Part shown: positions 26,384-35,224 of the stretch, piece after piece
Layout of the letters: each line of letters starts with the position of its first letter
Position numbering within the stretch: position 1 is the first letter of the stretch
Source: Dyadobacter linearis
GTDB taxonomy: Bacteria; Bacteroidota; Bacteroidia; Cytophagales; Spirosomataceae
Reading direction: 5' to 3'
Assembly: GCF_907165045.1 (NCBI RefSeq)
Contig: NZ_CAJRAU010000003.1
Location: 923,764 to 987,763, forward strand
DNA: 64,000 bases
Made by a program: the position numbers and the translations under genes
Notes under the pieces: generated by a model
Told to the model about the DNA's origin: nothing
What the model saw: only the letters and a program-made list of their open reading frames with translations
Database searches by the model: none

Positions 26384-26841
26384 ATCGATATCTCGTTGCC
26401 TTTTCTAGTTAATAAAAACATTCCATATTCTTCGCCAATAACGAATTTCTCCCAATCTTCGCGATCATTATATCCAAAAATACTAAAATCCTCACAGATC
26501 TCTTCTAGGTACTTTGAGATACTCATTCGATAAAGTCGGGTCCGTGCGGGGGTGCTTCCAGTGGCGACAACCCAAGCCCCAGGATATTTTTCTATAAATT
26601 CGTATACTGTTGCTGCGACAGTCGCAAGTACTTTTGCTGTATCTCCGTCGTTGGTTACTGCAAAGTCATCTATTTCTCCGGTCTGAATATCGTAATCACC
26701 GAAGGCAAGATTGTATACATTGTCTACGCTAGTCTCCGTAAATAAAATTAGCTTCCTAATTGCTCCTTTCTGCCCCTCACTATCAAATCTGTACACTGTA
26801 AAAAACTTTTCAGAACTATAAGAATACCTTTTCTGCTTCAT
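26380..26841 (-). CDS. DUF6934-like protein (copy A)
   Basis: A 153-residue cytoplasmic protein without signal or membrane segments. It shares long motifs with 37234-37677: GAIRKL, YNLAFGD, TGEIDD, VTNDGD, KVLATV and ATGSTPARTRLYRMSIS. I associate this pattern with the Bacteroidota family DUF6934 from memory; no function is established. The conserved GST-x-ARTRLYR segment looks like a functional site. The gene is coupled to a 51-residue partner by an ATGA overlap, which gives a toxin-antitoxin-like layout. Confidence 0.75.
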   Translation of the reverse strand: MKQKRYSYSSEKFFTVYRFDSEGQKGAIRKLILFTETSVDNVYNLAFGDYDIQTGEIDDFAVTNDGDTAKVLATVAATVYEFIEKYPGAWVVATGSTPARTRLYRMSISKYLEEICEDFSIFGYNDREDWEKFVIGEEYGMFLLTRKGNEISI

Positions 26842-26981
26842 CTTTTTGACAAAGCTATCTCTGTTCCTGAATAGCCAGATGTCCTAAATCCGATACTTTT
26901 CTACCGGTCGGTTTTAAGGGTTTTCCGTAAATCCGAGTAGAGTAGGCACTCAGCCCTAAACAAATTTTCTTTAAATTTTGT

Positions 26982-26999
26982 GGATTTTACCCACCAAAC
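26982..26999. repeat. 18-bp operator-like element, copy 1
   Basis: An 18-base element with GTGG and CCAC half-sites; a copy identical at 16 of 18 positions lies at 27246-27263. It overlaps the promoter region of the small gene at 27014, so a repressor site is plausible. Confidence 0.4.
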
Positions 27000-27001
27000 G
27001 T

Positions 27002-27009
27002 TACCTTTG
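27002..27009 (+). promoter_or_regulatory. -7 element TACCTTTG, possibly leaderless promoter
   Basis: TACCTTTG matches TAnnTTTG exactly, with a TTTG about 21 bases upstream. The ATG of the small gene follows after only four bases, so transcription would begin at or just before the start codon. Confidence 0.45.
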
Positions 27010-27013
27010 AAAC

Positions 27014-27226
27014 ATGCAAACATTTTCCTCTGTTGAGGAGACGTTTGAATGGTGGCTGAAAAACATCTATCCAACGCTTCCGGCAGAAACAAAGGAAGGT
27101 AAATACCGAAATGCATGGCGCGACTTCACATTTAAAAAAGGAATTTCGCAAAAACGCATGAAAGAGGTATTATCCGATTTTGGAGACATTAATGAGAAGA
27201 CTATTATCACCTATAAGTTGAAATAA
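27014..27226 (+). CDS. Small hypothetical protein
   Basis: A 70-residue basic protein starting MQTFSSVEETFEWWLKNIYP, with a middle NAWRDFTFKKGISQKRMKE that may form a helix-turn-helix-like pair (inference). No family recognised. A near-perfect -7 box stands four bases before the ATG and the gene is flanked by two copies of an 18-bp element. Probably an accessory gene. Confidence 0.5.
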   Translation: MQTFSSVEETFEWWLKNIYPTLPAETKEGKYRNAWRDFTFKKGISQKRMKEVLSDFGDINEKTIITYKLK

Positions 27227-27245
27227 AAAAATTTACCTATCAGGT

Positions 27246-27263
27246 GTGGATATTTCCCACCAA
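27246..27263. repeat. 18-bp operator-like element, copy 2
   Basis: The second copy of the element at 26982-26999, in the same orientation, 91 bases before the gene at 27354. Confidence 0.4.
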
Positions 27264-27272
27264 GCTAAATAC

Positions 27273-27315
27273 AAAAAAATAGCCCGGAGAAAGCTGCATA
27301 CTAAACCTCCGGGCT
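27273..27315 (-). terminator. Hairpin with minus-strand T-run
   Basis: The perfect stem AGCCCGGAG / CTCCGGGCT is followed by a T-run only on the minus strand. No minus gene lies immediately upstream of it, so it may stop read-through from further right. Confidence 0.4.
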
Positions 27316-27353
27316 GAGTTCAATCAAGTCACAATCAAACCTTAAACAAAGCT

Positions 27354-27650
27354 ATGAACACACTGCCAGAATCAAACTTCCAAGAAGCTACCGGTACAAA
27401 AACTGATTTTAACGGTCAGGAAAATGCATTGCTGAAACAGCATCAAATTGTGAAAGAGTTTTTTCAAACTGATACCGTCAGCGAAATGATCGAATCACTG
27501 AACACAATGGTAGAGAGTTTTCTATTCAGCGAAAACCTTGTCCGGGTTACCCCTGAAATGCGGGTACATATTGTGAATCAATTGCGGGTTACTACGTTTA
27601 TTGCTAAGTTGGAAAGAGCAACTTTTAAGTCAAAAAGCTTCATTGCCTGA
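27354..27650 (+). CDS. Small hypothetical protein
   Basis: A 98-residue soluble, mostly alpha-helical protein (for example SEMIESLNTMVESFLFSENL). No signal peptide, membrane segment or known motif. It follows an 18-bp element shared with the upstream small gene, which may mean shared control. Function not recognised. Confidence 0.5.
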   Translation: MNTLPESNFQEATGTKTDFNGQENALLKQHQIVKEFFQTDTVSEMIESLNTMVESFLFSENLVRVTPEMRVHIVNQLRVTTFIAKLERATFKSKSFIA

Positions 27651-27664
27651 GCCGATAAACGAAA

Positions 27665-27695
27665 ACGAGGATCGATGCTTAGCTCCGATCCTCGT
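27665..27695 (-). terminator. Hairpin terminator, minus direction
   Basis: The perfect 10-bp stem ACGAGGATCG / CGATCCTCGT is followed on the minus strand by TTTTCGTTT. It fits the end of leftward transcription from the GH125 gene. Confidence 0.5.
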
Positions 27696-27712
27696 GTCTC
27701 AGTATACTTTTC

Positions 27713-27814
27713 CTAGTTTAACAGTTTATCCAAATTTTCAATGAATTTCGGAGAAGAGGGACGAGCGGCATCAGCATCTACAACCTTCCCTTCCGGATCA
27801 AAAGCTTCAAACGA
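27713..27814 (-). pseudogene. Remnant C-terminus of a thioredoxin/TlpA-like protein
   Basis: A leftward frame of 33 codons without a start reads FEAFDPEGKVVDADAARPSS and ends FIENLDKLLN before a TAG. The D-x-x-G-K-V-x-D-A-D-A-x-R-P-S pattern resembles the end of periplasmic thioredoxin-like proteins. A TGA directly precedes it, so it is a truncated relic. Confidence 0.45.
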
Positions 27815-27902
27815 TCAGTCAGAAAACAAGAAAGGAATTAGCGGAAGGTTGTTATAAACAACTTGCAGGTGAATTTGTCACTCCGAGCGCAGCCGAAGAG
27901 CC

Positions 27903-29336
27903 TCAATAAACCTTCGCCAGCAAATGCGGCCGCTCTTTTTCCAGCTTCAAAATCAACTCCCCAAACAACGTATTCACCCACGCGAACCACTTGCGCGTAA
28001 ACTTCGAGGCGTCGTCTTTGTCGAAGGATTCGTGCATGAAACCGGTGTTGTTGTGGGTCGTTTTTAGGAGTTTAAGCTGGGCTTCGATTTCCTTTTCGTC
28101 GGTAGAAGTGATCGCGCGGGCGATGATGCCCATGGGCCAGATCTGGTTCACCAATGTATGCGGACTACCCAGCCCCTCTCCTGCCTTTCCTTTGAAGAAA
28201 TAAGGGTTGGAATCGCTCAGAACGAACTTTCTGGTATTGATATACACAGGATCTTTCACCGGCATCGCGCCCAGATACGGCATACTGATCAGGCCGGGGA
28301 TACCGGCGTCGTCCATTAACAGGTAGTTACCGAATCCGTCAACTTCGAATGCGTAGATCTTGCCAAATTCCGGGTGCGGGTATATTGCAAACTTCTTCAA
28401 TGCAGTTTCCACTTCTGTTGCCAATGCTTTGAAATCAGCCGCCAGCTTTGCATTTGCGCTGCCTAGTTTTTCCAAAATTTCAGCGATTTCACGGAAAGAA
28501 ACGACTGCAAAGAAATTGGAAGGAACAAAAAACGGGTACATAGCCGCGTCGTCGGAAGGCCGGAAAGTACTCGCAATCAACCCATTGGGCTTGATTGGGT
28601 TTCCATAACCATTACCCGGAACCGTGTCGGTGGACCAGGCAGTTGTCCGGCCGAATTTGTAAGGCCCCGGTCCGTCTTTGCGTTGCTGCTCTTTGCAAGT
28701 TTTGAGGATCAGGCCCGCTGCTTTAACCCAGTCGGCGTCAAACGGCGTAGTATCGCCTGTGATTTTCCAGTAATTATAAGCCAGGCGAATCGTGTAGCAA
28801 AGCGAATCCAGCTCCCACTTCCGCTCATGAAGCATCGGCTTCATTTCGGTGTGATCTTTCGTCCATTCACTTTCTTTCGGACGATCGTAAAATGCATTCG
28901 CATAAGGATCGATTAGAATGCATTTCGTCTGCCGGTTGATCAGCCCTGCTACCATATCTTTAAGTTTGTTATCTTCCTTTAAAAGAGCAAGATAAGGCCA
29001 AACCTGTGCCGTACTGTCACGCAGCCACATCGCATCGATATCGCCTGTGATCACGAATGTGTCAGGCTTGCCGTTTTCAGTTTTGAAATGTACCGTTGTG
29101 TCGATCGTGTTCGGAAAACAGTTTTCAAAAAGCCACGCGAGCTCGGAATCTTTGATCACTTTTTTCATCCGCGTGATCGTAGCTTCCACCGCCGGACTGG
29201 TGAAACTGCGTTTATCGGTCGCTATTCTGACCACCGGAAAATCTGCTACTGCATGCCTGGCAAAAGACCATTTCGGGATATAAGCGCCGGCTACAGCCAA
29301 AGCACCTGCTTTTATAAAGGTTCTCCGTTGCAACAT
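27903..29336 (-). CDS. Glycoside hydrolase family 125 exo-alpha-mannosidase
   Basis: A 477-residue enzyme of GH125, the metal-independent exo-alpha-1,6-mannosidases. It has a twin-arginine-like signal ([20 protein letters not shown]) and the family segments [19 protein letters not shown] and LISMPYLG, followed by [19 protein letters not shown] near the C-terminus. Export by Tat would place it in the periplasm or outer membrane. It is a single gene with no obvious partner, ending in two minus-oriented hairpins. Confidence 0.92.
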   Translation of the reverse strand: MLQRRTFIKAGALAVAGAYIPKWSFARHAVADFPVVRIATDKRSFTSPAVEATITRMKKVIKDSELAWLFENCFPNTIDTTVHFKTENGKPDTFVITGDIDAMWLRDSTAQVWPYLALLKEDNKLKDMVAGLINRQTKCILIDPYANAFYDRPKESEWTKDHTEMKPMLHERKWELDSLCYTIRLAYNYWKITGDTTPFDADWVKAAGLILKTCKEQQRKDGPGPYKFGRTTAWSTDTVPGNGYGNPIKPNGLIASTFRPSDDAAMYPFFVPSNFFAVVSFREIAEILEKLGSANAKLAADFKALATEVETALKKFAIYPHPEFGKIYAFEVDGFGNYLLMDDAGIPGLISMPYLGAMPVKDPVYINTRKFVLSDSNPYFFKGKAGEGLGSPHTLVNQIWPMGIIARAITSTDEKEIEAQLKLLKTTHNNTGFMHESFDKDDASKFTRKWFAWVNTLFGELILKLEKERPHLLAKVY

Positions 29337-29447
29337 TGGAATGGATATAGGTTGGAGTTTTTAAAATATTTTAAAGAAGCAATTTAGGTAAAAAACTGTC
29401 ACGCCGGAGGTCAGGAGGTCTTGTCATTGATTGTCAATTGTTGTTAT

Positions 29448-30053
29448 TTATTGTTCGAGGTTGTTCGAGGTTGTTTGTTCTAGAACCATGTGGTGGTATT
29501 GGTGACCCAGGAAATCTTTTTCTCCCACAATTTTAAAACCTAAATTTTCATACAATCGCTTTGCTGCCGGATTTACCTGATCTACAATTAGTCCCACTTT
29601 TTGATATCCCAGCGAAGCCGCTTTTTCACAAAAAGCTTTGATCAGTTTTTTACCAATACCCTTACCCTGATGCGCCGGATGCACATTCACGCAATCAATG
29701 TAATATTCGCCGGGTTCGGTTTCGTCAGAGGGATTGAAATCCGGTTGTGTTTCCCGGATCAGGTCGAGAACAGGTTTTCTGAGTTGGTGTAAAAGCGCGC
29801 CGTCGTAGCCGGTTATGGAACCGATAACGCCATTTTCATCCTCAAAAACGAGCGTATTTTCGTAGCTGTATTGATTCTGGTTAGTCTCAAAAAAGTGCCG
29901 GAAGAATGGGATTGCGTCGGAATGGTTTTCTGATCTGGCAAATATTCCTGCAATGTGGCCCATTGCCAGTATCAGCAGCGGGGCTACTGCATGGGCATCT
30001 TCGGGTACAGCTGCTCTTATTTTTGGATTTAGCTCCATCATATGCTCATTCAT
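29448..30053 (-). CDS. GNAT-family N-acetyltransferase
   Basis: A 201-residue GNAT enzyme. The acetyl-CoA-binding loop is HPAHQGKGIGKKLI (about residues 138-151), preceded by YYIDCVNV and followed by NPAAKRLYENLGFKIVGEKD. The substrate is not predictable. The last codons lie in a tandem decamer (TTGTTCGAGG twice on the plus strand, 29451-29470), so the C-terminal SNNLEQ may be a product of the repeat. Confidence 0.88.
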   Translation of the reverse strand: MNEHMMELNPKIRAAVPEDAHAVAPLLILAMGHIAGIFARSENHSDAIPFFRHFFETNQNQYSYENTLVFEDENGVIGSITGYDGALLHQLRKPVLDLIRETQPDFNPSDETEPGEYYIDCVNVHPAHQGKGIGKKLIKAFCEKAASLGYQKVGLIVDQVNPAAKRLYENLGFKIVGEKDFLGHQYHHMVLEQTTSNNLEQ

Positions 30054-30292
30054 TTTACACCAATTTTTGCTCTAATATTTTATTTCAACCGAATAGTAGT
30101 CAAAATACAGTCAGTACTAATCAAATGACGTAAAGTTTTTAGCATTATTTTACTTTAAAATTGTATTGTCGAACATCCCTTCATTTTACTGTAAATCATA
30201 CACTTACCAGCCTCCATTTGAGAGGCAATGCGTAACTGATCTTTATTTTGAATACCGATAAAACTGAACAATTAACCAATTTCTCATTTAGT

Positions 30293-31420
30293 ATGTCTCA
30301 GAAAATTAATGTTGCAATCGTCGGGTTGGGCTTTGGAGCCGAATTTATCCCTATTTATCAGCAACATCCCAATGCGAATATGTACGCGATTTGTCAACGT
30401 ACAGAATCTAAATTAAATGCAGTTGGTGACCAATATGGAATCGATGTCCGCTACACAAGCTACGACGACCTGCTCGCCGATCCGAATGTAGACGCGGTAC
30501 ACATTAACTCTCCAATTCCAAATCACGCAGAGCAGACTTTGAAAGCGCTTCGTGCCGGAAAACACGTTGCATGTACCGTTCCGATGGCAACAAGCGTGGA
30601 AGATTGCATCGAGATCGTGAAGGCGACGAAAGAGTCTGGCAAGAAATACATGATGATGGAAACGGTGGTTTACGCACGTGAATTTCTGTTTGTTAAAGAA
30701 TTATATGAAAAAGGTGAGCTTGGTAAAGTTCAATTCCTGAAAGCAAGTCACCAGCAGGATATGGAAGGCTGGCCTGACTACTGGCCGGGATTGCCTCCGA
30801 TGCATTACGCAACGCACTGCGTGGGCCCGGTGGCGGGTTTATTGAAACTGGAAGCTGAGTACGTTTCGTGCTTCGGTTCAGGAACGATCAGTGAAGATTT
30901 GGCAAAGATCCACAACTCTCCTTTTGCAGTTGAATCGGCACATATTAAATTTAAGGACAGCGATTTATCAGCTTATGTATATCGTTCGTTGTTTGACGTG
31001 GCGCGCCAGTATCGCGAGAGTTTCGAGGTTTACGGAAGCAAAAAATCATTCGAATGGCCGCTGATCGAAGGTGAAGATCCCGTGATCCACACCGCGAAAA
31101 AGCCGGAACACGAGATTGCTGAAAAAGTGCCAACGCCGGATTATGCACATTATTTGCCCGAAGAAATCCAGCATTTCACAGGCAAAGGAGTTTATAATTT
31201 GGATGAAAACGCGCATTTATCTTTCGTACAAGGCGGTGGCCACGGTGGCTCACATCCGCATTTGGCGCACGAATTCATCAGCGCATTGATCGAAGACCGC
31301 GATCCATTCCCGAATGCATGGCAGTCGGCCAACTGGACGAGCGTAGGGATTTTAGCTCACGAATCAGCATTGCAAGGCGGCGCATTGATTCAATTGCCGG
31401 ATTTTAAAGAATTATCATAA
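30293..31420 (+). CDS. Gfo/Idh/MocA oxidoreductase lacking the EKP lysine
   Basis: A 375-residue cytoplasmic oxidoreductase with Rossmann motif IVGLGFGAEF near residue 9. The usual EKP motif is replaced by ACTVPMATS (about 100-108), so the conserved Lys is missing there. MHYATHCVGPVAGLL carries the conserved His region. The change suggests a distinct subfamily and perhaps another chemistry. I chose the ATG at 30293; a TTG 45 bases upstream is possible. First gene of the 30293-37091 operon, 33 bases before the next gene. Confidence 0.85.
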   Translation: MSQKINVAIVGLGFGAEFIPIYQQHPNANMYAICQRTESKLNAVGDQYGIDVRYTSYDDLLADPNVDAVHINSPIPNHAEQTLKALRAGKHVACTVPMATSVEDCIEIVKATKESGKKYMMMETVVYAREFLFVKELYEKGELGKVQFLKASHQQDMEGWPDYWPGLPPMHYATHCVGPVAGLLKLEAEYVSCFGSGTISEDLAKIHNSPFAVESAHIKFKDSDLSAYVYRSLFDVARQYRESFEVYGSKKSFEWPLIEGEDPVIHTAKKPEHEIAEKVPTPDYAHYLPEEIQHFTGKGVYNLDENAHLSFVQGGGHGGSHPHLAHEFISALIEDRDPFPNAWQSANWTSVGILAHESALQGGALIQLPDFKELS

Positions 31421-31453
31421 CAAACGAAAGGTGCATCGCACCGCAATATCGGT

Positions 31454-34400
31454 ATGAAAACCAAAGCGTTATCCTTTTTCCTTGGTATAGTCCTGCTGGG
31501 CTGTGCCTCTCAGCCTTCCTCGCAGAACGCGTCGGTTAAAAGTGCGTCTTCCAAAGGCGAGGCTTCTAAGGCGCGGCGTCTGGAAATTTTGTTTCTGGGC
31601 GACAACGGGCACCACAATCCTGCCGAGCGCGTGCCGCAAATTATGGCGGCGCTGGGACCGAAAGGTTTCAACTTCACTTATACGGACAATCTGAACGACC
31701 TGAATGCAGAGACGCTCAACAAATATGATGCGCTCATGCTGTATGCGAACCACGATTCGATCGCGCCGCAGCAGGCAAAAGCATTGCTGGATTATGTAGC
31801 GAGCGGCAAAGGTTTTATCCCTATTCACTGCGCTTCTTATTGTTTCCGCAACAATCCGGAAGTCGTAAAGCTGATCGGCGGCCAGTTCTGGCGTCACACT
31901 TTTGACACCATTCAACCCGTTTGGACGCAGCCTGATCATCCAGCTATTGCAGGTGTAAAACCTTTTAAAACGATCGATGAAACCTATCTGCACAATCAAT
32001 TGCAGCCGGATAACATCGTTTTGACAGAACGTACCATTCAGAAAGATCAGGAAAAAGACAAGCCTGGCGTTCAGAAAGAACCTTATACCTGGGTGAGAAC
32101 GCACGGAAAAGGCCGGATTTTTTACACAGCTTACGGTCACGATGAGCGTACCTGGGCAGTTCCCGGATTCCAGGATCTGATCGAAAAAGGGATTTTGTGG
32201 GCTGTAAATGACGATGCGAGAAAAGCATTGGCTGCATTGGCACCAAAACCATTTGAATACCGCGAAGCCAAGTTGCCCAACTACGAGCAGCGCCCTGGCC
32301 CGCAAATGCAACAGCTGCCGCTTTCGCCGGAAGAATCAGTAAAGCACATTCAGATTCCTGTTGACTTTACATTGGACGTTTTCGCGCATGAACCTGACGT
32401 AATGCACCCGATCGCGATGACGTGGGATGAGCGCGGCAGGTTGTTTGTTTTGATCACCAAAGATTATCCTAACGAAAGAAAAGATACCGGCGGAAGTGAC
32501 TACATCCTGATTTGCGAAGACACGAACAAAGACGGTAAAGCTGACAAATTCACGAAGTTTTCTGACGATCTAAGTATCCCGACCGGACTTGCATTTGCAA
32601 ATGGTGGTCTGGTAGTTTCGCAGGCACCGCACATGTTGTTTTTGCAGGATACCGATGGTGATGATAAAGCTGATGTGAAGAAAATCCTATTCTCAGGTTT
32701 TGGTACGGGAGATACCCACGCGGGACCTTCTAACCTGCATTACGGATTTGATAACTGGGTTTACGGTTCAGTTGGTTATTCAGGATTTAAAGGTAAAGTT
32801 GGCAAAAGTGACTCATTGGACTTCGGACAGGCACTTTTCCGCTTCAAGCCCGATGGTTCTGACATGGAAGTTGTAGCCAAAACGTCTAACAATACCTGGG
32901 GATTGGGCTTCAATGAAAGCGGCGATTTGTTTGGTTCAACTGCCAATAACTCGCACGGCTGGTACTCTGCGATTCCAAACAGATATTTTGGAAAAAGCAA
33001 AGTAGATAATGGTAGCCGCAGTACGGACACGCATAAAGATATGCAGCCAATTACCCCGAAAGTACGTCAGGTAGACGTTTTTGGCGGATTTACAGCTGCC
33101 GCGGGACACAATTTTTACACAGCCCGCGCTTATCCGAAACAGTACTGGAACAAAGTTGCATTCGTTTCCGAACCTACCGGACACATTTTGCACCAGAATG
33201 TAATGGCCAAAAAAGGTACTGACTTTGAGGATGTACTTGGCTTTAACCTCCTGGCCGGCGCCGATGAATGGGTCGCTCCTGTGTTTGCAGAAGTTGGCCC
33301 CGACGGAGCTGTTTGGGTAGCCGACTGGTATAGCTATATTATCCAGCACAACCCGACTCCGAAAGGATCTGAAAACGGTTCAGGAAATGCTTACGAAACG
33401 CCTTTGCGTGATTTTACACACGGTCGTTTGTACCGCATTGCCTGGAAAAACGCGCCAAAATATACGCCGGTTTCATTGAGCAAATCACGACCTGATGAAC
33501 TGGTTGCTACTTTGAAAAACACGAACATGCTGTGGCGCCGTCACGCACAACGTTTGCTGGTTGAGCGCAATAACAAAGATGTTGTGGGCAAATTGGTGGA
33601 GCTGGTTAAAGACAAATCAGTGGATGAAATTGGCTTAAATACAGCTGCTATCCACGCATTGTGGACTTTGCACGGACTGAATGCGATTGAAGACGCGCAG
33701 GTTCTGGCAGCGGTTACCGAAGCTTTGAAACATCCATCTGCTGATGTTCGCAAAACCGCAGTTCAGGTTTTACCAAAAACTCCTGCAACCGCAACTACAC
33801 TGCTTTCGGTGGATGCATTGCACGATAAAGATCCGCTGGTAGCAATGAATGCATTGCTTACTTTCTCGGAAATACCTTTTACCCCACAGGTTGAAACTGC
33901 GGTTCTGACACTATTGGATACTTACGCACAAGCTGACGATCGCTGGATGCCTGATGCATTTGCGGCAGTATTGAATGCACAAGATGGAGCTTTGCGCAAA
34001 AAATATTTGGCGCAGCGTGCCAGCAAAGCAGGTTCGGCAACCGCCTCTGCCCAGAAAGCGGAAGCTGCCAAACCAATGGATCACTCGACTATGAACCACG
34101 AAGGTCACGGCGCGAGCAAAGTAACTACGCAGGGATCGGCTGAACTGGCGATTACCAATATTACCATTGAGCCGGGCAAACCTTATGTGCGGGAATATGC
34201 AAGAGTGGTGGTTGAAATTACAAACCAGGGAAGCGTGGCTGTGCCGGCAGAGGTGGTACCAGTTGTGAATGTAGGTATCAGAAGCCGCTCGTTGAACAGC
34301 AATTACATCAGCCGCCAGCTGACAAAAGGAATCGCTCCCGGCGAGACTATCAAGCTGACGGAAGGTAACAACGGCCCTTGGAGATCGACTTTCGGGTTTA

Positions 34401-35215
34401 CTTCCGACGAGGCTGGTAAAGTGAATGTAACTGCCACTGTGGACGTGGATAATGTGGTTCCTGAAAAAGACGAGAACAAGAACAATACCATGAGCAAATC
34501 GTTCGAGGTGCGCAGGCTGGACCGTTTGTCCGACTTTGCATTGGAGCGCGCTACGCGTGGTTATACTTCTTCCGCAAGTGGAAATGAAGTTTTGGATTTG
34601 TTAAAAACAGCCCAAACACTCGATCCACAAGGTCGCAATGCAGTTTTCAAAGGAGTACTAGGTTCCTGGAACCCGAAACGCAAAGAGACTGCAAACGACG
34701 AAAGCAAGAAAATGCTGGCTTCTCTGAAATCTGAGGTTACCGACGATCTGAGCGGCAAACTGACTCCGTTCCTGGAATCTTACGGAATTAAAGAAGAGAC
34801 TACCACCGATCCGAATGTGCAGATCGTACAGATCAAGGCGATTCGTGAGGAGATGAAATTCAGCGTAACCGAATTCACTGCCATTGCTGGTAAAACGGTT
34901 GAGCTGGTTTTTGAAAATCCTGATGCCATGCAGCATAACGTGGTAATTGGAAAACCAAAATCAACGGAGATCATTGGTGCAGCCGCTGATAAAATGATCA
35001 CGGCGAAGGACGGGGCAGAGAAAAATTATGTTCCGAACATCCCGCAAGTTTTGGCTGCCACGCCGCTTGTGAATCCGGGACAAACTTTCCGACTGAAATT
35101 TGTCGTGCCTGATCAGGTTGGCGATTATCCATACGTCTGCACATTCCCGGGTCACTGGAGACTGATGAAGGGCACTATGAAAGTGATCAAAGAGCAGGCC
35201 GTATTGAGTAAATAA
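31454..35215 (+). CDS. ThuA / propeller dehydrogenase-like / HEAT / cupredoxin fusion lipoprotein
   Basis: A 1253-residue lipoprotein (lipobox LLGC, Cys at residue 17). Order: ThuA domain (about 41-255); soluble glucose-dehydrogenase-like propeller of the PVC/membrane-bound dehydrogenase group (about 305-680); HEAT-like repeats (about 690-840); a His/Met linker MDHSTMNHEGHG from residue 875; a CARDB-like domain (about 890-1010); and a C-terminal cupredoxin. The cupredoxin has a full set of type-1 copper ligands: His1161, Cys1229, His1234 and Met1238. In similar multidomain proteins a cytochrome c often stands in this place. It probably oxidises a sugar in the periplasm and passes electrons to copper (inference). 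Confidence 0.85.
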   Translation: MKTKALSFFLGIVLLGCASQPSSQNASVKSASSKGEASKARRLEILFLGDNGHHNPAERVPQIMAALGPKGFNFTYTDNLNDLNAETLNKYDALMLYANHDSIAPQQAKALLDYVASGKGFIPIHCASYCFRNNPEVVKLIGGQFWRHTFDTIQPVWTQPDHPAIAGVKPFKTIDETYLHNQLQPDNIVLTERTIQKDQEKDKPGVQKEPYTWVRTHGKGRIFYTAYGHDERTWAVPGFQDLIEKGILWAVNDDARKALAALAPKPFEYREAKLPNYEQRPGPQMQQLPLSPEESVKHIQIPVDFTLDVFAHEPDVMHPIAMTWDERGRLFVLITKDYPNERKDTGGSDYILICEDTNKDGKADKFTKFSDDLSIPTGLAFANGGLVVSQAPHMLFLQDTDGDDKADVKKILFSGFGTGDTHAGPSNLHYGFDNWVYGSVGYSGFKGKVGKSDSLDFGQALFRFKPDGSDMEVVAKTSNNTWGLGFNESGDLFGSTANNSHGWYSAIPNRYFGKSKVDNGSRSTDTHKDMQPITPKVRQVDVFGGFTAAAGHNFYTARAYPKQYWNKVAFVSEPTGHILHQNVMAKKGTDFEDVLGFNLLAGADEWVAPVFAEVGPDGAVWVADWYSYIIQHNPTPKGSENGSGNAYETPLRDFTHGRLYRIAWKNAPKYTPVSLSKSRPDELVATLKNTNMLWRRHAQRLLVERNNKDVVGKLVELVKDKSVDEIGLNTAAIHALWTLHGLNAIEDAQVLAAVTEALKHPSADVRKTAVQVLPKTPATATTLLSVDALHDKDPLVAMNALLTFSEIPFTPQVETAVLTLLDTYAQADDRWMPDAFAAVLNAQDGALRKKYLAQRASKAGSATASAQKAEAAKPMDHSTMNHEGHGASKVTTQGSAELAITNITIEPGKPYVREYARVVVEITNQGSVAVPAEVVPVVNVGIRSRSLNSNYISRQLTKGIAPGETIKLTEGNNGPWRSTFGFTSDEAGKVNVTATVDVDNVVPEKDENKNNTMSKSFEVRRLDRLSDFALERATRGYTSSASGNEVLDLLKTAQTLDPQGRNAVFKGVLGSWNPKRKETANDESKKMLASLKSEVTDDLSGKLTPFLESYGIKEETTTDPNVQIVQIKAIREEMKFSVTEFTAIAGKTVELVFENPDAMQHNVVIGKPKSTEIIGAAADKMITAKDGAEKNYVPNIPQVLAATPLVNPGQTFRLKFVVPDQVGDYPYVCTFPGHWRLMKGTMKVIKEQAVLSK

Positions 35216-35224
35216 TTTAAATCA

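Noticed and set aside
27665..27695. Terminator for the 98-residue plus-strand gene
   Set aside because: The T-run follows the stem only on the minus strand, so it fits leftward transcription better.
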